Assembly: GCF_002210435.1 (NCBI RefSeq)
Contig: NZ_MZMV01000064.1
Span: forward strand, 1 to 38,886
DNA: 38,886 nt
Source: Micromonospora wenchangensis
GTDB taxonomy: Bacteria; Actinomycetota; Actinomycetes; Mycobacteriales; Micromonosporaceae
Direction of reading: 5' to 3'
In this document: positions 16,642 to 23,300 of the stretch, piece by piece
Layout: every line of letters begins with the position of its first letter
Numbering within the stretch: the first letter of the stretch is position 1
The notes under the pieces: generated by a model
The model's input: the letters and a program-made list of their open reading frames with translations, nothing else
Database searches by the model: none
What the model was told of the DNA's origin: nothing
Position numbers and translations under genes: made by a program

Positions 16642-17975
16642 CCAGCACCGGTCTGCGACCCGCGGCGACACCACCGTGCACCGGCATGGCGGACGTCCCC
16701 GACGACACGCTTCCCCCGCCGGTGTCGACGCTGCGCCGGGTCCTGGCCCACCCCCGGTTCATGCACCACCACCGGCTCGTCGCGGCGGTGCTCGCCGCGA
16801 ACGCCGCCCTGCTGGCGTACGGGCTGACCGCCGGCTGGTGGCGCGGCCCCGGCGCCCCCGACGCGTTGGGCGCAGCCGCGCTGGCGAACGTCGCGCTGGC
16901 CGTGCTGATCCGCCAGCAGTACGTGATCAACCTGCTGTTCTGGCTGGCCACCCGGGCACCCGTCCGGTGGCCGCTGCGGCTGCGGGCCACGTTGGGCAAG
17001 GTCTACCACTTCGGTGGGCTGCACGTCGGCGCGGCGCTGGCCGGCACCGCCTGGTTCCTCGCCCAACTCGGCGCGCTGACCGTGCGCGGCGGCCCGGCGG
17101 GGGCGCTGGTCACCGGGTACGCGGCGGCCGCAGTGCTGCTGGCCGTCGTCGGCACCGCGCTGCCACCGGTGCGGTCCCGCCGGCACGACCTGTTCGAGCG
17201 CACCCACCGCCTCGGTGGCTGGGCGGCCCTGCTGCTGCTCTGGGCACAGGCCGGTTTCCTGGCCGGCGGGCCGGCCGCGCTGGCCACCTCCGCGCCGGGC
17301 TGGGTGCTCGCGGTGCTGACCGTCAGCATCGCCCTGCCCTGGCTGCGGCTGCGTCGGGTGCCGGTGGTGGTGCAGCGTCCGTCGTCGCACGTGGCGCTGG
17401 TCCACTTCGACCACGGGGTGACGCCGTTCCCCGGCTCGTCCACCGCGGTCAGCCGCAGCCCGCTGTGGGAGTGGCACTCCTTCGCCAACGTGCCGGCACC
17501 CGGCCGCAGCGGGTTCCGGCTGACCGTCAGCCGGGCCGGCGACTGGACCGGGCGGTTCGTCGACGACCCGCCGCGCCGGCTCTGGGTGAAGGGGATCAGC
17601 ACCGCCGGGGTGGCCAACATCGAGACCCTGTTCCGCCGGGTGCTGTACGTGGCGACCGGCAGCGGGATCGGCCCGGTGCTGCCGCACCTGTTGGCCGGGC
17701 AGGTGCCGGCGCACCTGGTCTGGGTGGCCCGCCGGCACCGGGAGACCTTCGGCGACGACCTGGTCGACGAGATCCTCGCCCACCAGCCCGACGCGCTGCT
17801 GTGGGACACCGCCCGCGACGGCAAGCCGGACATGCTGCGGCTGGCCTGGCAGGCGTGCCGCCGGTACGACGTCGAGGCGGTCATCTGCATCTCGAACCGC
17901 CCACTGACCTGGCAGGTGGTGCGGGGCATGGAGGAACGCGGGGTGCCCGCGTACGGCGCGATCTGGGATTCCTGA
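16638..17975 (+). CDS. Six-TM ferric-reductase-like membrane flavoprotein (TmpA/TmpL C-terminal type)
   Basis: 445 residues from GTG 16638 (GTGA overlap with the adenylation gene; GAGGAGG upstream). Six hydrophobic spans at about 47-68, 78-105, 126-148, 155-178, 191-212 and 221-240 form the N-terminal half. Histidines H124 and H129 (YHFGGLH, TM3 start) and H183 and H190 (RHDLFERTHRLGGW, TM5 start) sit where ferric-reductase/NOX-type domains carry haem ligands; whether they bind haem is open. The cytosolic half looks like a ferredoxin-reductase module: EWHSFANVP (FAD region) and VLYVATGSGIGPVLPHL with G341-x-G343-x-G345 (NAD(P) region). It probably moves electrons from NAD(P)H to the membrane. 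Frame assignment is certain, function inferred from fold. Alternative: a generic ferric reductase unrelated to its partner, which the 4-base coupling argues against. Confidence 0.82.
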   Translation: MTSTGLRPAATPPCTGMADVPDDTLPPPVSTLRRVLAHPRFMHHHRLVAAVLAANAALLAYGLTAGWWRGPGAPDALGAAALANVALAVLIRQQYVINLLFWLATRAPVRWPLRLRATLGKVYHFGGLHVGAALAGTAWFLAQLGALTVRGGPAGALVTGYAAAAVLLAVVGTALPPVRSRRHDLFERTHRLGGWAALLLLWAQAGFLAGGPAALATSAPGWVLAVLTVSIALPWLRLRRVPVVVQRPSSHVALVHFDHGVTPFPGSSTAVSRSPLWEWHSFANVPAPGRSGFRLTVSRAGDWTGRFVDDPPRRLWVKGISTAGVANIETLFRRVLYVATGSGIGPVLPHLLAGQVPAHLVWVARRHRETFGDDLVDEILAHQPDALLWDTARDGKPDMLRLAWQACRRYDVEAVICISNRPLTWQVVRGMEERGVPAYGAIWDS

Positions 17976-17991
17976 GGAGAGGGAGGCGACG

Positions 17992-18756
17992 ATGAGGATC
18001 ACCGTGGAGAAGGACGACCGGGTGGTCACGGTGCGGCTGTGCCGGCCCGAGGTGCGCAACGCGCTGGACACGGCGCTGCTGACCGAGCTGGTCGAGACGC
18101 TGCGCCCGCTGGACCGCGACCCGGGGGTGGGCTGTTTCGTGCTCACCGGCTCCGACGAGGTCTTCGCGGCCGGGGCGGACATCCGGGAGATGGCCGGGAA
18201 GTCCTTCCTGGACGTGGCGCTGGACGACCACTTCGCGGGCTGGGACGCGTTCGCCGCGCTGCGGACCCCGAAGATCGCGGCGGTGGCCGGCTACGCCCTG
18301 GGCGGCGGCTGCGAGCTGGCGATGATGTGCGACCTGGTCTTCGCGGCGGACAACGCCCGGTTCGGGCAGCCGGAGCTGCGGCTGGGGGTGATGCCCGGCA
18401 TCGGCGGCACCCAGCGGCTGACCCGGCTGGTCGGTCCGGCGCGGGCGATGGACCTGGTGCTCACCGGCCGGCAGCTCGACGCGGCGGAGGCGCACCGGTA
18501 CGGCCTGGTGTCCCGGGTGGTGCCGACGGAGCGGCTGCTGGCCGAGGCGAAGGCCGCGGCGGCGGTGGTGGCCGGGTATCCGAAGCTCGCGACGATGCTG
18601 GCCCGGGAGGCGGTCCGGCAGGCCGAGGAGGTCGGCGTGCACGCCGGGGTGCTGTTCGAACGGCGGGCCTTCCACGCCCTGTTCGCCACCGAGGACCAGC
18701 GCGAGGGGATGGCCGCCTTCCTGGAGAAGCGCCCGGCCCGGTTCCTGGGCCGCTGA
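17992..18756 (+). CDS. Enoyl-CoA hydratase/crotonase-family protein
   Basis: 254 residues, full crotonase length. The oxyanion-hole segments are AAGADIREM and ALGGGCELAMMCD. Both glutamates of classical hydratases are present and spaced by 20: E108 (GGCELA) and E128 (QPELRLGVMPGIGGTQRL), equivalent to rat E144 and E164. Genuine hydration of an enoyl-CoA is therefore likely, rather than an isomerase or hydrolase variant. The gene starts 16 bases after the flavoprotein stop with GGAGAGGGAGG before ATG 17992, so it is the third gene of the operon. Its presence hints that the operon handles an acyl-CoA; the adenylation protein could supply it, but the substrate cannot be named. Confidence 0.92.
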   Translation: MRITVEKDDRVVTVRLCRPEVRNALDTALLTELVETLRPLDRDPGVGCFVLTGSDEVFAAGADIREMAGKSFLDVALDDHFAGWDAFAALRTPKIAAVAGYALGGGCELAMMCDLVFAADNARFGQPELRLGVMPGIGGTQRLTRLVGPARAMDLVLTGRQLDAAEAHRYGLVSRVVPTERLLAEAKAAAAVVAGYPKLATMLAREAVRQAEEVGVHAGVLFERRAFHALFATEDQREGMAAFLEKRPARFLGR

Positions 18757-18765
18757 GCCACCGCG

Positions 18766-18794
18766 CCGCCCGGGGCCCGTCGGGTCCCGGGCGG
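18766..18794. terminator. Bidirectional hairpin between the crotonase and response-regulator genes
   Basis: A 14-bp stem, 18766-18779 with 18781-18794, has one mismatch that becomes G-U in one transcript. It fills the 43-base gap between convergent stop codons. Confidence 0.7.
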
Positions 18795-18799
18795 CCGGC

Positions 18800-19480
18800 T
18801 CACAGCGCGCCGATCTGGTAGCCGAGGCCGTGCACGGTGCGCACCACCCGGTCGCCGAGCTTGCGGCGCAGGTAGTGCACGTACGTGTCGACCACCGCCT
18901 CGGTGCGGTCCGCGCCGAACACCCGCCCCCGGAGCTGGCTGCGGCTGTGCACCATCCGGGGTTGGCTGGCGAGCAGCCGGATCAGCTCGAACTCCCGGCC
19001 GCTGAGCGTCACCTCCCGCCCGTCGGGCAGCCGCACCCCGCGCTGGGCCAGGTCGAGCTGCCCGGCCCCGATGGGGATCAGCTCCGCCCCGTCGAAGCGG
19101 CGGCGGGTCAGCGCCCGGACCCGGGCCATCAGCTCGGTCACCTCGAACGGTTTGGGCAGGTAGTCGTCGGCACCCGCGTCGAGGCCCCGGATGCGTTCGT
19201 CGAGGTCGCCGAGCGCGCTGAGCATCAGCACCCGGGCGGCGACGGAGCGCCGCCGCAGCCGGACGAGCAGGTCGACCCCGTCGATCGCCGGCAGCCGCCG
19301 GTCCAACATGATCACCTGGTAGGGGCCGCGCAGCGCCAGGTGCAGGCCCCGCTGACCGTCGCGGGCCAGGTCGATCCGGTACCCCGCCCGGTGGAACAGC
19401 TCGACCAGCATGTCGGCCAGTTCCGCGTCGTCCTCGACGAGGAGCAACGGGCCGTGCGCCGGGGGTGACGGGTCGGTCAT
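18800..19480 (-). CDS. OmpR/PhoB-type response regulator
   Basis: 226 residues from ATG 19480. Receiver domain (1-about 125): acidic pocket E16-D17-D18, phosphoacceptor D60 (VIMLDRRLP), S88 and K110 (YLPKPFE). The C-terminal winged-helix DNA-binding domain (about 130-226) has the GREVTLSGREFELIRLL, SRSQLRGRVFG, VVDTYVHYLRRKLG and RTVHGLGYQI segments of the OmpR group. It lies 55 bases downstream of the kinase on the same strand, so it is its likely partner. Targets are unknown; the convergent adenylation operon and the divergent GH62 gene are the nearest candidates, but no direct-repeat operator was recognised in front of either. Confidence 0.93.
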   Translation of the reverse strand: MTDPSPPAHGPLLLVEDDAELADMLVELFHRAGYRIDLARDGQRGLHLALRGPYQVIMLDRRLPAIDGVDLLVRLRRRSVAARVLMLSALGDLDERIRGLDAGADDYLPKPFEVTELMARVRALTRRRFDGAELIPIGAGQLDLAQRGVRLPDGREVTLSGREFELIRLLASQPRMVHSRSQLRGRVFGADRTEAVVDTYVHYLRRKLGDRVVRTVHGLGYQIGAL

Positions 19481-19535
19481 CCGTTCATGGTCGCACCGAA
19501 ACGGCAGAAGGTTGACCGGTGGAATTTCTCGCCGG

Positions 19536-20966
19536 TCAGAATCTGCTGGTCGCGCGTTCCCCGCCCGCCCGGTCCCGGCCCGCCCACCAGCAGAGGGGCC
19601 ACCGGCCGCCGGCCGGCTCGCCGTCCGTCGACGGGCCACCGGCCCGCCCCCCGCCGGACACCGGCAGCCGTACGGTGAAGGTGGCGCCCGCCCCGGGCCG
19701 GCCGGTGGCGCTGATCGTGCCGCCGTGCGCGGTGACCACCTCGCGGACCAGCGCCAACCCGAGCCCGGCCCGGCGGTCCCCGGCGTCGGGGCCCCGGTGG
19801 AACCGGTCGAAGATCCGGCCGGCGTGCCGGGGGTCGAAACCCCGACCGGAGTCGCTGACCAGCAGCTCGACCCGGTCCGCGCCGGCCGGGCGCAACCGCA
19901 CCTGCACCCGCCCGCCGGCCGGGGTGTGGTGCAGGGCGTTCGCCAGCAGTTCCGCCACCACCCGGTGCAGCGCGGGCCCGACGCCGCGCACCGGCACCGG
20001 GTGGTCCGCGCCGGTCACCCCGAGCGTCACCCCGAGGGCGGCGGCGCGTGGCGCGTCGGCCCCGATCGCCTCGACGACCAGCGCGGCCAGGTCGACCGTG
20101 GCCGGCGGCCCGGTCATCGCCGCCGGATCGGCCAGCCGGGCCGACAGGAGCAACTCGTCGACGATCTCCCCGAGCCGTCGGGTGGTTCGCAGCAGCCGGT
20201 CCAGATCCTGCCGGTCCGCGTCGTGCGCCGCGCCGGTGGTGCGCTGGGCCAGCAACTGGGCCGCCGTGTGCACCCGGGTGATCGGGGCCCGCAGCTCGTG
20301 GCTCGCGTCGGCGACGAAGCGGCGTTGCCGGTCGAGCGCCTCGGTCAACGGCAGCACCGACCGGCGGCGCAGCCGCAGGTCGGTCGCGGTCGCCGCGACC
20401 AGGACGGCCAGTGCGGCGGTCGACACCGCCCACAGCAGGTAACGCCGTTCGGCGAGCTGGAAGCGGGCGTCGAAGACCACCTGGACGACCTCGCCGTCGC
20501 GCCACTGGGTCCGCACGTGGTAGACGGTGCCGTTGCGGGCGACCTGCTCGACCTGGGGCCGGCCGGTGCGGGCCACCGTGTGGATCGCCCGGTGTTCCGG
20601 GAAACCGGCCGGCGGCGCGCCACCGTGCCCGGTGTCGCTCGCGCCGCCGAAGATCCAGGTGCAGCCGGACGGGTCGGCCGGGCGGCCGTGCACCATCGCC
20701 CAGTCCAGCTCGTGGCGGATCCTGGCCTGCTGGACGTGCGCCAGGGCGGCGTAGCCGACCCCGCCGGCCAGCGCCAGCAGGGCGACGACCAGCAGCCCGA
20801 CGGCCAGCCCGGTACGCGGCCGGGCATGGGTCGCCGGCCACATCCGGCCGGTCAGCGGCACCGCGCCGCCACCGGGTGCCCGCGGACGCGACCTCGTCCG
20901 CCTGCCCGGCCACCCACCCGCATCCATCGAAGATGACACATCACGCACCGGATCGGAAGGGATCAC
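19536..20966 (-). CDS. Membrane sensor histidine kinase
   Basis: 476 residues. After a Pro/Arg-rich cytoplasmic N-terminus come TM1 (GLAVGLLVVALLALAGGVGY), an extracytoplasmic sensor of roughly 110 residues with no recognised family, and TM2 (YLLWAVSTAALAVLVAATA). HisKA has the phospho-accepting H223 (ADASHELRAPITR), and HATPase_c has the N box ELLANALHHTP, G1 DSGRGFDP, F box FDRFHRG and G2 GLGLALVREV. TM2 runs into the dimerisation helix through a short Arg-rich linker, with no recognisable HAMP. GTG 20966 was chosen because GGGAGG lies 5 bases upstream; ATG 20926 is possible but lacks a site. A 24-bp perfect palindrome abuts that ribosome-binding site. First gene of a kinase-regulator pair. 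Confidence 0.9.
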   Translation of the reverse strand: MIPSDPVRDVSSSMDAGGWPGRRTRSRPRAPGGGAVPLTGRMWPATHARPRTGLAVGLLVVALLALAGGVGYAALAHVQQARIRHELDWAMVHGRPADPSGCTWIFGGASDTGHGGAPPAGFPEHRAIHTVARTGRPQVEQVARNGTVYHVRTQWRDGEVVQVVFDARFQLAERRYLLWAVSTAALAVLVAATATDLRLRRRSVLPLTEALDRQRRFVADASHELRAPITRVHTAAQLLAQRTTGAAHDADRQDLDRLLRTTRRLGEIVDELLLSARLADPAAMTGPPATVDLAALVVEAIGADAPRAAALGVTLGVTGADHPVPVRGVGPALHRVVAELLANALHHTPAGGRVQVRLRPAGADRVELLVSDSGRGFDPRHAGRIFDRFHRGPDAGDRRAGLGLALVREVVTAHGGTISATGRPGAGATFTVRLPVSGGGRAGGPSTDGEPAGGRWPLCWWAGRDRAGGERATSRF

Positions 20967-20977
20967 CGCCGCCTCCC

Positions 20978-21001
20978 GGATGCCGGGCCGGCCCGGCATC
21001 C
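20978..21001. repeat. 24-bp perfect palindrome touching the kinase ribosome-binding site
   Basis: The two 12-base halves (20978-20989 and 20990-21001) are exact reverse complements. The kinase Shine-Dalgarno (complement of 20972-20977) directly follows on the transcript. It could be a leader hairpin affecting translation, or a dimeric-regulator operator. Confidence 0.6.
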
Positions 21002-21023
21002 CTCCGAGCCGGGACGCGGAGAG

Positions 21024-21035
21024 TGAACGTTAACA
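21024..21035. promoter_or_regulatory. LacI-type operator-like site (upstream copy)
   Basis: TGAACGTTAACA, identical to 14743-14754; flanking bases AGTGAAC|GTTAACA give half-sites matching at 5 of 6 inner positions. It lies 87 bases before the GH62 promoter -35 and 58 bases upstream of the kinase start. Confidence 0.45.
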
Positions 21036-21110
21036 ACCAGCGGGGAAGGTTGACCCGGCAACGGGTCGCGCCCGCTGGTGGCGAGCTGGCCGGGTGCCCG
21101 GGCGCGACCC

Positions 21111-21139
21111 TTGAGCCACCCGAAACCCTCTGGTAACAT
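21111..21139 (+). promoter_or_regulatory. Promoter for the GH62 gene
   Basis: -35 TTGAGC (21111-21116), a 17-base spacer and -10 TAACAT (21134-21139) form a sigma-70-like promoter. Transcription would start near 21146, leaving a leader of about 210 bases that contains a LacI-type site. Confidence 0.6.
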
Positions 21140-21220
21140 CGCCGGATCTGAATGGAGCCCCTGCCGGTCCGTTCGCCCCCACCAAAACGATCATGCACCT
21201 GTTCGACCCGCGCCGATCGA

Positions 21221-21234
21221 TGTGAGCGTTCACA
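21221..21234. promoter_or_regulatory. LacI-type operator-like site (downstream copy)
   Basis: TGTGAGCGTTCACA is a 14-bp palindrome with one mismatched pair and a central CG. It lies about 75 bases after the predicted GH62 transcription start. Its centre is 199 bp from that of 21024-21035, close to 19 helical turns, so looping across the promoter is possible. Confidence 0.5.
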
Positions 21235-21357
21235 CTCGCCGGTCGGCTCCGTTTCGACCACGGAGCGTGGCTCGGTCACACCACCTCAGGCCCCCGGCGA
21301 CCACGTCACCGGGGGCCGCCGCGCAGGGGCCACCCGTCCTTGAGAAGGAGCACCCCC

Positions 21358-22890
21358 ATGCACCTCCCGGCTGAGCATCCCGGCCCGGCTCCCCGCCGTC
21401 CCGGCCGTCGGCGCTGGCTGCTGTCGGCGGCCACCGCGCTCGTGACCGCCCTGAGCGGCGGTGCCGTCGTCGCGGTCACCGCGACGGAGGCCGCCGCGGC
21501 CACGATCGACACCGGCGCGTCGTACGTGCTGGTCAACCGCAACAGCGGCAAGGCCCTCGACGTCTACAACCTGGCCACCAACGACGGGGCCCGGATCACC
21601 CAGTGGACCCGCAACGACGGCAGCCAGCAGCAGTGGCAGTTCGTCGACTCCGGCGGCGGCTACTACCGGCTGAAGTCGAAGCTGTCCGGCAAGGTGCTCG
21701 ACGTCTACAACTGGTCGACCGCCGACGGCGGGTCGATCGTGCAGTGGACCGACAACAACGCGGCCAACCAGCAGTTCAGCATCCAGGACATCGACGGCTA
21801 CATCCAGCTGATCAACCGCAACAGCGGCAAGGCCGTCGAGGTGCAGGGCGCGTCCACCGCCGACGGCGGCAACATCGTGCAGTACGCCGACTGGAACGGC
21901 ACCAACCAGCAGTGGCAGCTCGTCAAGGTCGGTGGCACCACCACCCCGCCGCCCACCACCCCGCCGCCGAGCGGCAACTGCACACTGCCGTCGACGTACC
22001 GGTGGTCGTCGACGGGTCCGTTGGCCACCCCGAAGTCGGGCTGGGTGTCGCTGAAGGACTTCACGGTCGCCCCGTACAACGGCAGGCAGCTCGTCTACGC
22101 CACCACGCACGACTTCGGCACCTCGTGGGGGTCGATGAACTTCGGCCTGTTCACGAACTGGTCGGAGATGGCCTCGGCGTCGCAGAACACCATGAGCCAG
22201 GGCACCGTCGCGCCGTCGCTGTTCTACTTCGCGCCGAAGAACATCTGGGTGCTCGCCTACCAGTGGGGCGGCGCGGCGTTCTCCTACCGTACGTCGACCG
22301 ACCCGACCAACCCGAACGGGTGGGGCCCGGCCCAGACGATGTTCACCGGCAGCATCTCCGGCTCCGGCACCGGCCCGATCGACCAGACGCTGATCGCCGA
22401 CAGCCAGAACATGTACCTGTTCTTCGCCGGCGACAACGGCAAGATCTACCGGGCCAGCATGCCGATCGGGAACTTCCCCGGCAACTTCGGCTCCAGCTAC
22501 ACGACCATCATGAGCGACACCTCGGAGAACCTGTTCGAGGCGCCGCAGGTCTACAAGGTCGCGGGCCAGAACCAGTACCTGATGATCGTCGAGGCCAGGA
22601 CCAGCTCCTGGGAGCGCTACTTCCGCTCGTTCACGGCGACCAGCCTGAACGGCACCTGGACGCCGAACGCGGCGACCTACAACAACCCGTTCGCGGGCAA
22701 GGTCAACAGCGGTGCCACCTGGACCAACGACATCAGCCACGGCGAGCTGCTGCGCACCAGCGCCGACCAGACCATGACCATCGACCCGTGCAACCTGCAA
22801 CTGCTCTACCAGGGCCGTTCGCCCAGCTCCGACGGCGTGGACTACGGCCTGCTGCCCTACCGGCCGGGTCTGCTCACCCGGCAGCGCTGA
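21358..22890 (+). CDS. Secreted GH62 alpha-L-arabinofuranosidase with N-terminal ricin-type (CBM13-like) domain
   Basis: 510 residues. The signal peptide (about 1-48) has an RRPGRRRWLL n-region that could use the Tat route, ending near TEAAAA. A ricin B-type beta-trefoil (about 50-192) has three repeats with Q-x-W-type motifs: QQQWQF, NQQFSI (Trp to Phe) and NQQWQL. A short Thr/Pro linker leads to the five-bladed GH62 domain (about 210-510). Its three acidic residues are D234 (SLKDFTV, base), D342 (IDQTLIAD) and E394 (LFEAPQV, acid). Their spacings of 108 and 160 almost match those I recall for the Streptomyces coelicolor enzyme (D202, D310, E361). It removes arabinofuranosyl side chains from arabinoxylan or arabinan. 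ATG 21358 was chosen over TTG 21340 because AAGGAG sits at 21345-21350. Confidence 0.94.
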   Translation: MHLPAEHPGPAPRRPGRRRWLLSAATALVTALSGGAVVAVTATEAAAATIDTGASYVLVNRNSGKALDVYNLATNDGARITQWTRNDGSQQQWQFVDSGGGYYRLKSKLSGKVLDVYNWSTADGGSIVQWTDNNAANQQFSIQDIDGYIQLINRNSGKAVEVQGASTADGGNIVQYADWNGTNQQWQLVKVGGTTTPPPTTPPPSGNCTLPSTYRWSSTGPLATPKSGWVSLKDFTVAPYNGRQLVYATTHDFGTSWGSMNFGLFTNWSEMASASQNTMSQGTVAPSLFYFAPKNIWVLAYQWGGAAFSYRTSTDPTNPNGWGPAQTMFTGSISGSGTGPIDQTLIADSQNMYLFFAGDNGKIYRASMPIGNFPGNFGSSYTTIMSDTSENLFEAPQVYKVAGQNQYLMIVEARTSSWERYFRSFTATSLNGTWTPNAATYNNPFAGKVNSGATWTNDISHGELLRTSADQTMTIDPCNLQLLYQGRSPSSDGVDYGLLPYRPGLLTRQR

Positions 22891-22900
22891 GAACTGCCGC

Positions 22901-23017
22901 CGGACCTCGGAGGTTCCCGAGGTCCGCCGGTGGCCCGGGATGGACCGGGCCGTCGGACCACCTGAACGGCACGTGCACCACCGATCGGCAGGGCCCGCAC
23001 CTCGGGCCCTGCCGATC
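22901..23017 (+). terminator. Two consecutive hairpins after the GH62 gene
   Basis: First: a 10-bp stem, 22901-22910 with 22917-22926, loop 6. Second: a 14-bp perfect stem, 22983-22996 with 23004-23017, loop 7. Both lack U-tracts. The second is the stronger candidate. Confidence 0.75.
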
Positions 23018-23233
23018 ACCGTCTCCACCCCGAGGCCCGGGGGCGGGGCAGTACCGACCTGCCGGCCGGAACCGTCAGGTGACGTCCCGACCGGCGGTTC
23101 CGTCCGTCGGCCGCCCGGAGGCGAACGGGTTCCTCCGCGCGGCGGCGGTCCGGCATTCCGCTGATGAGCGCGCTGGCCGGAACCCCGACGGCCCGCCTGC
23201 CACCCAGTGTGGCGGGGTGGCGACACGACCGGA

Positions 23234-23294
23234 GAGGGCCGGCTCCGACATCCGGAGCCGGCCCTCCCGGCCTACCGCCGCCGCGGCGGCGGTA
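23234..23294 (-). terminator. Terminator region of the ThuA/propeller gene
   Basis: Read leftward after the stop at 23301, a 22-bp perfect palindrome (23273-23294) is followed by a 14-bp perfect stem (23253-23266 with 23234-23247, loop 5). Confidence 0.75.
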
Positions 23295-23300
23295 CGTGCG

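Larger units (their letters stand above)
20967..21357. other. 391-bp divergent intergenic region between kinase and GH62 genes
   Basis: It contains the 24-bp palindrome, two LacI-type sites, a rightward promoter and AAGGAG (21345-21350) before ATG 21358. The GH62 leader would be about 210 bases. No clear leftward -35/-10 for the kinase was recognised and no small gene was supported. Confidence 0.6.
22891..23300. other. 410-bp convergent intergenic region
   Basis: No supported gene. It holds two rightward-serving hairpins (22901-22926 and 22983-23017) and, near its right end, a hairpin and a 22-bp perfect palindrome serving the leftward ThuA gene (23234-23294). Confidence 0.7.

Noticed and set aside
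18800..19639. 279-residue start for the response regulator reaching into the kinase gene
   Set aside because: The extra 53 residues are low-complexity and overlap the kinase 3' end; the receiver domain begins soon after ATG 19480.
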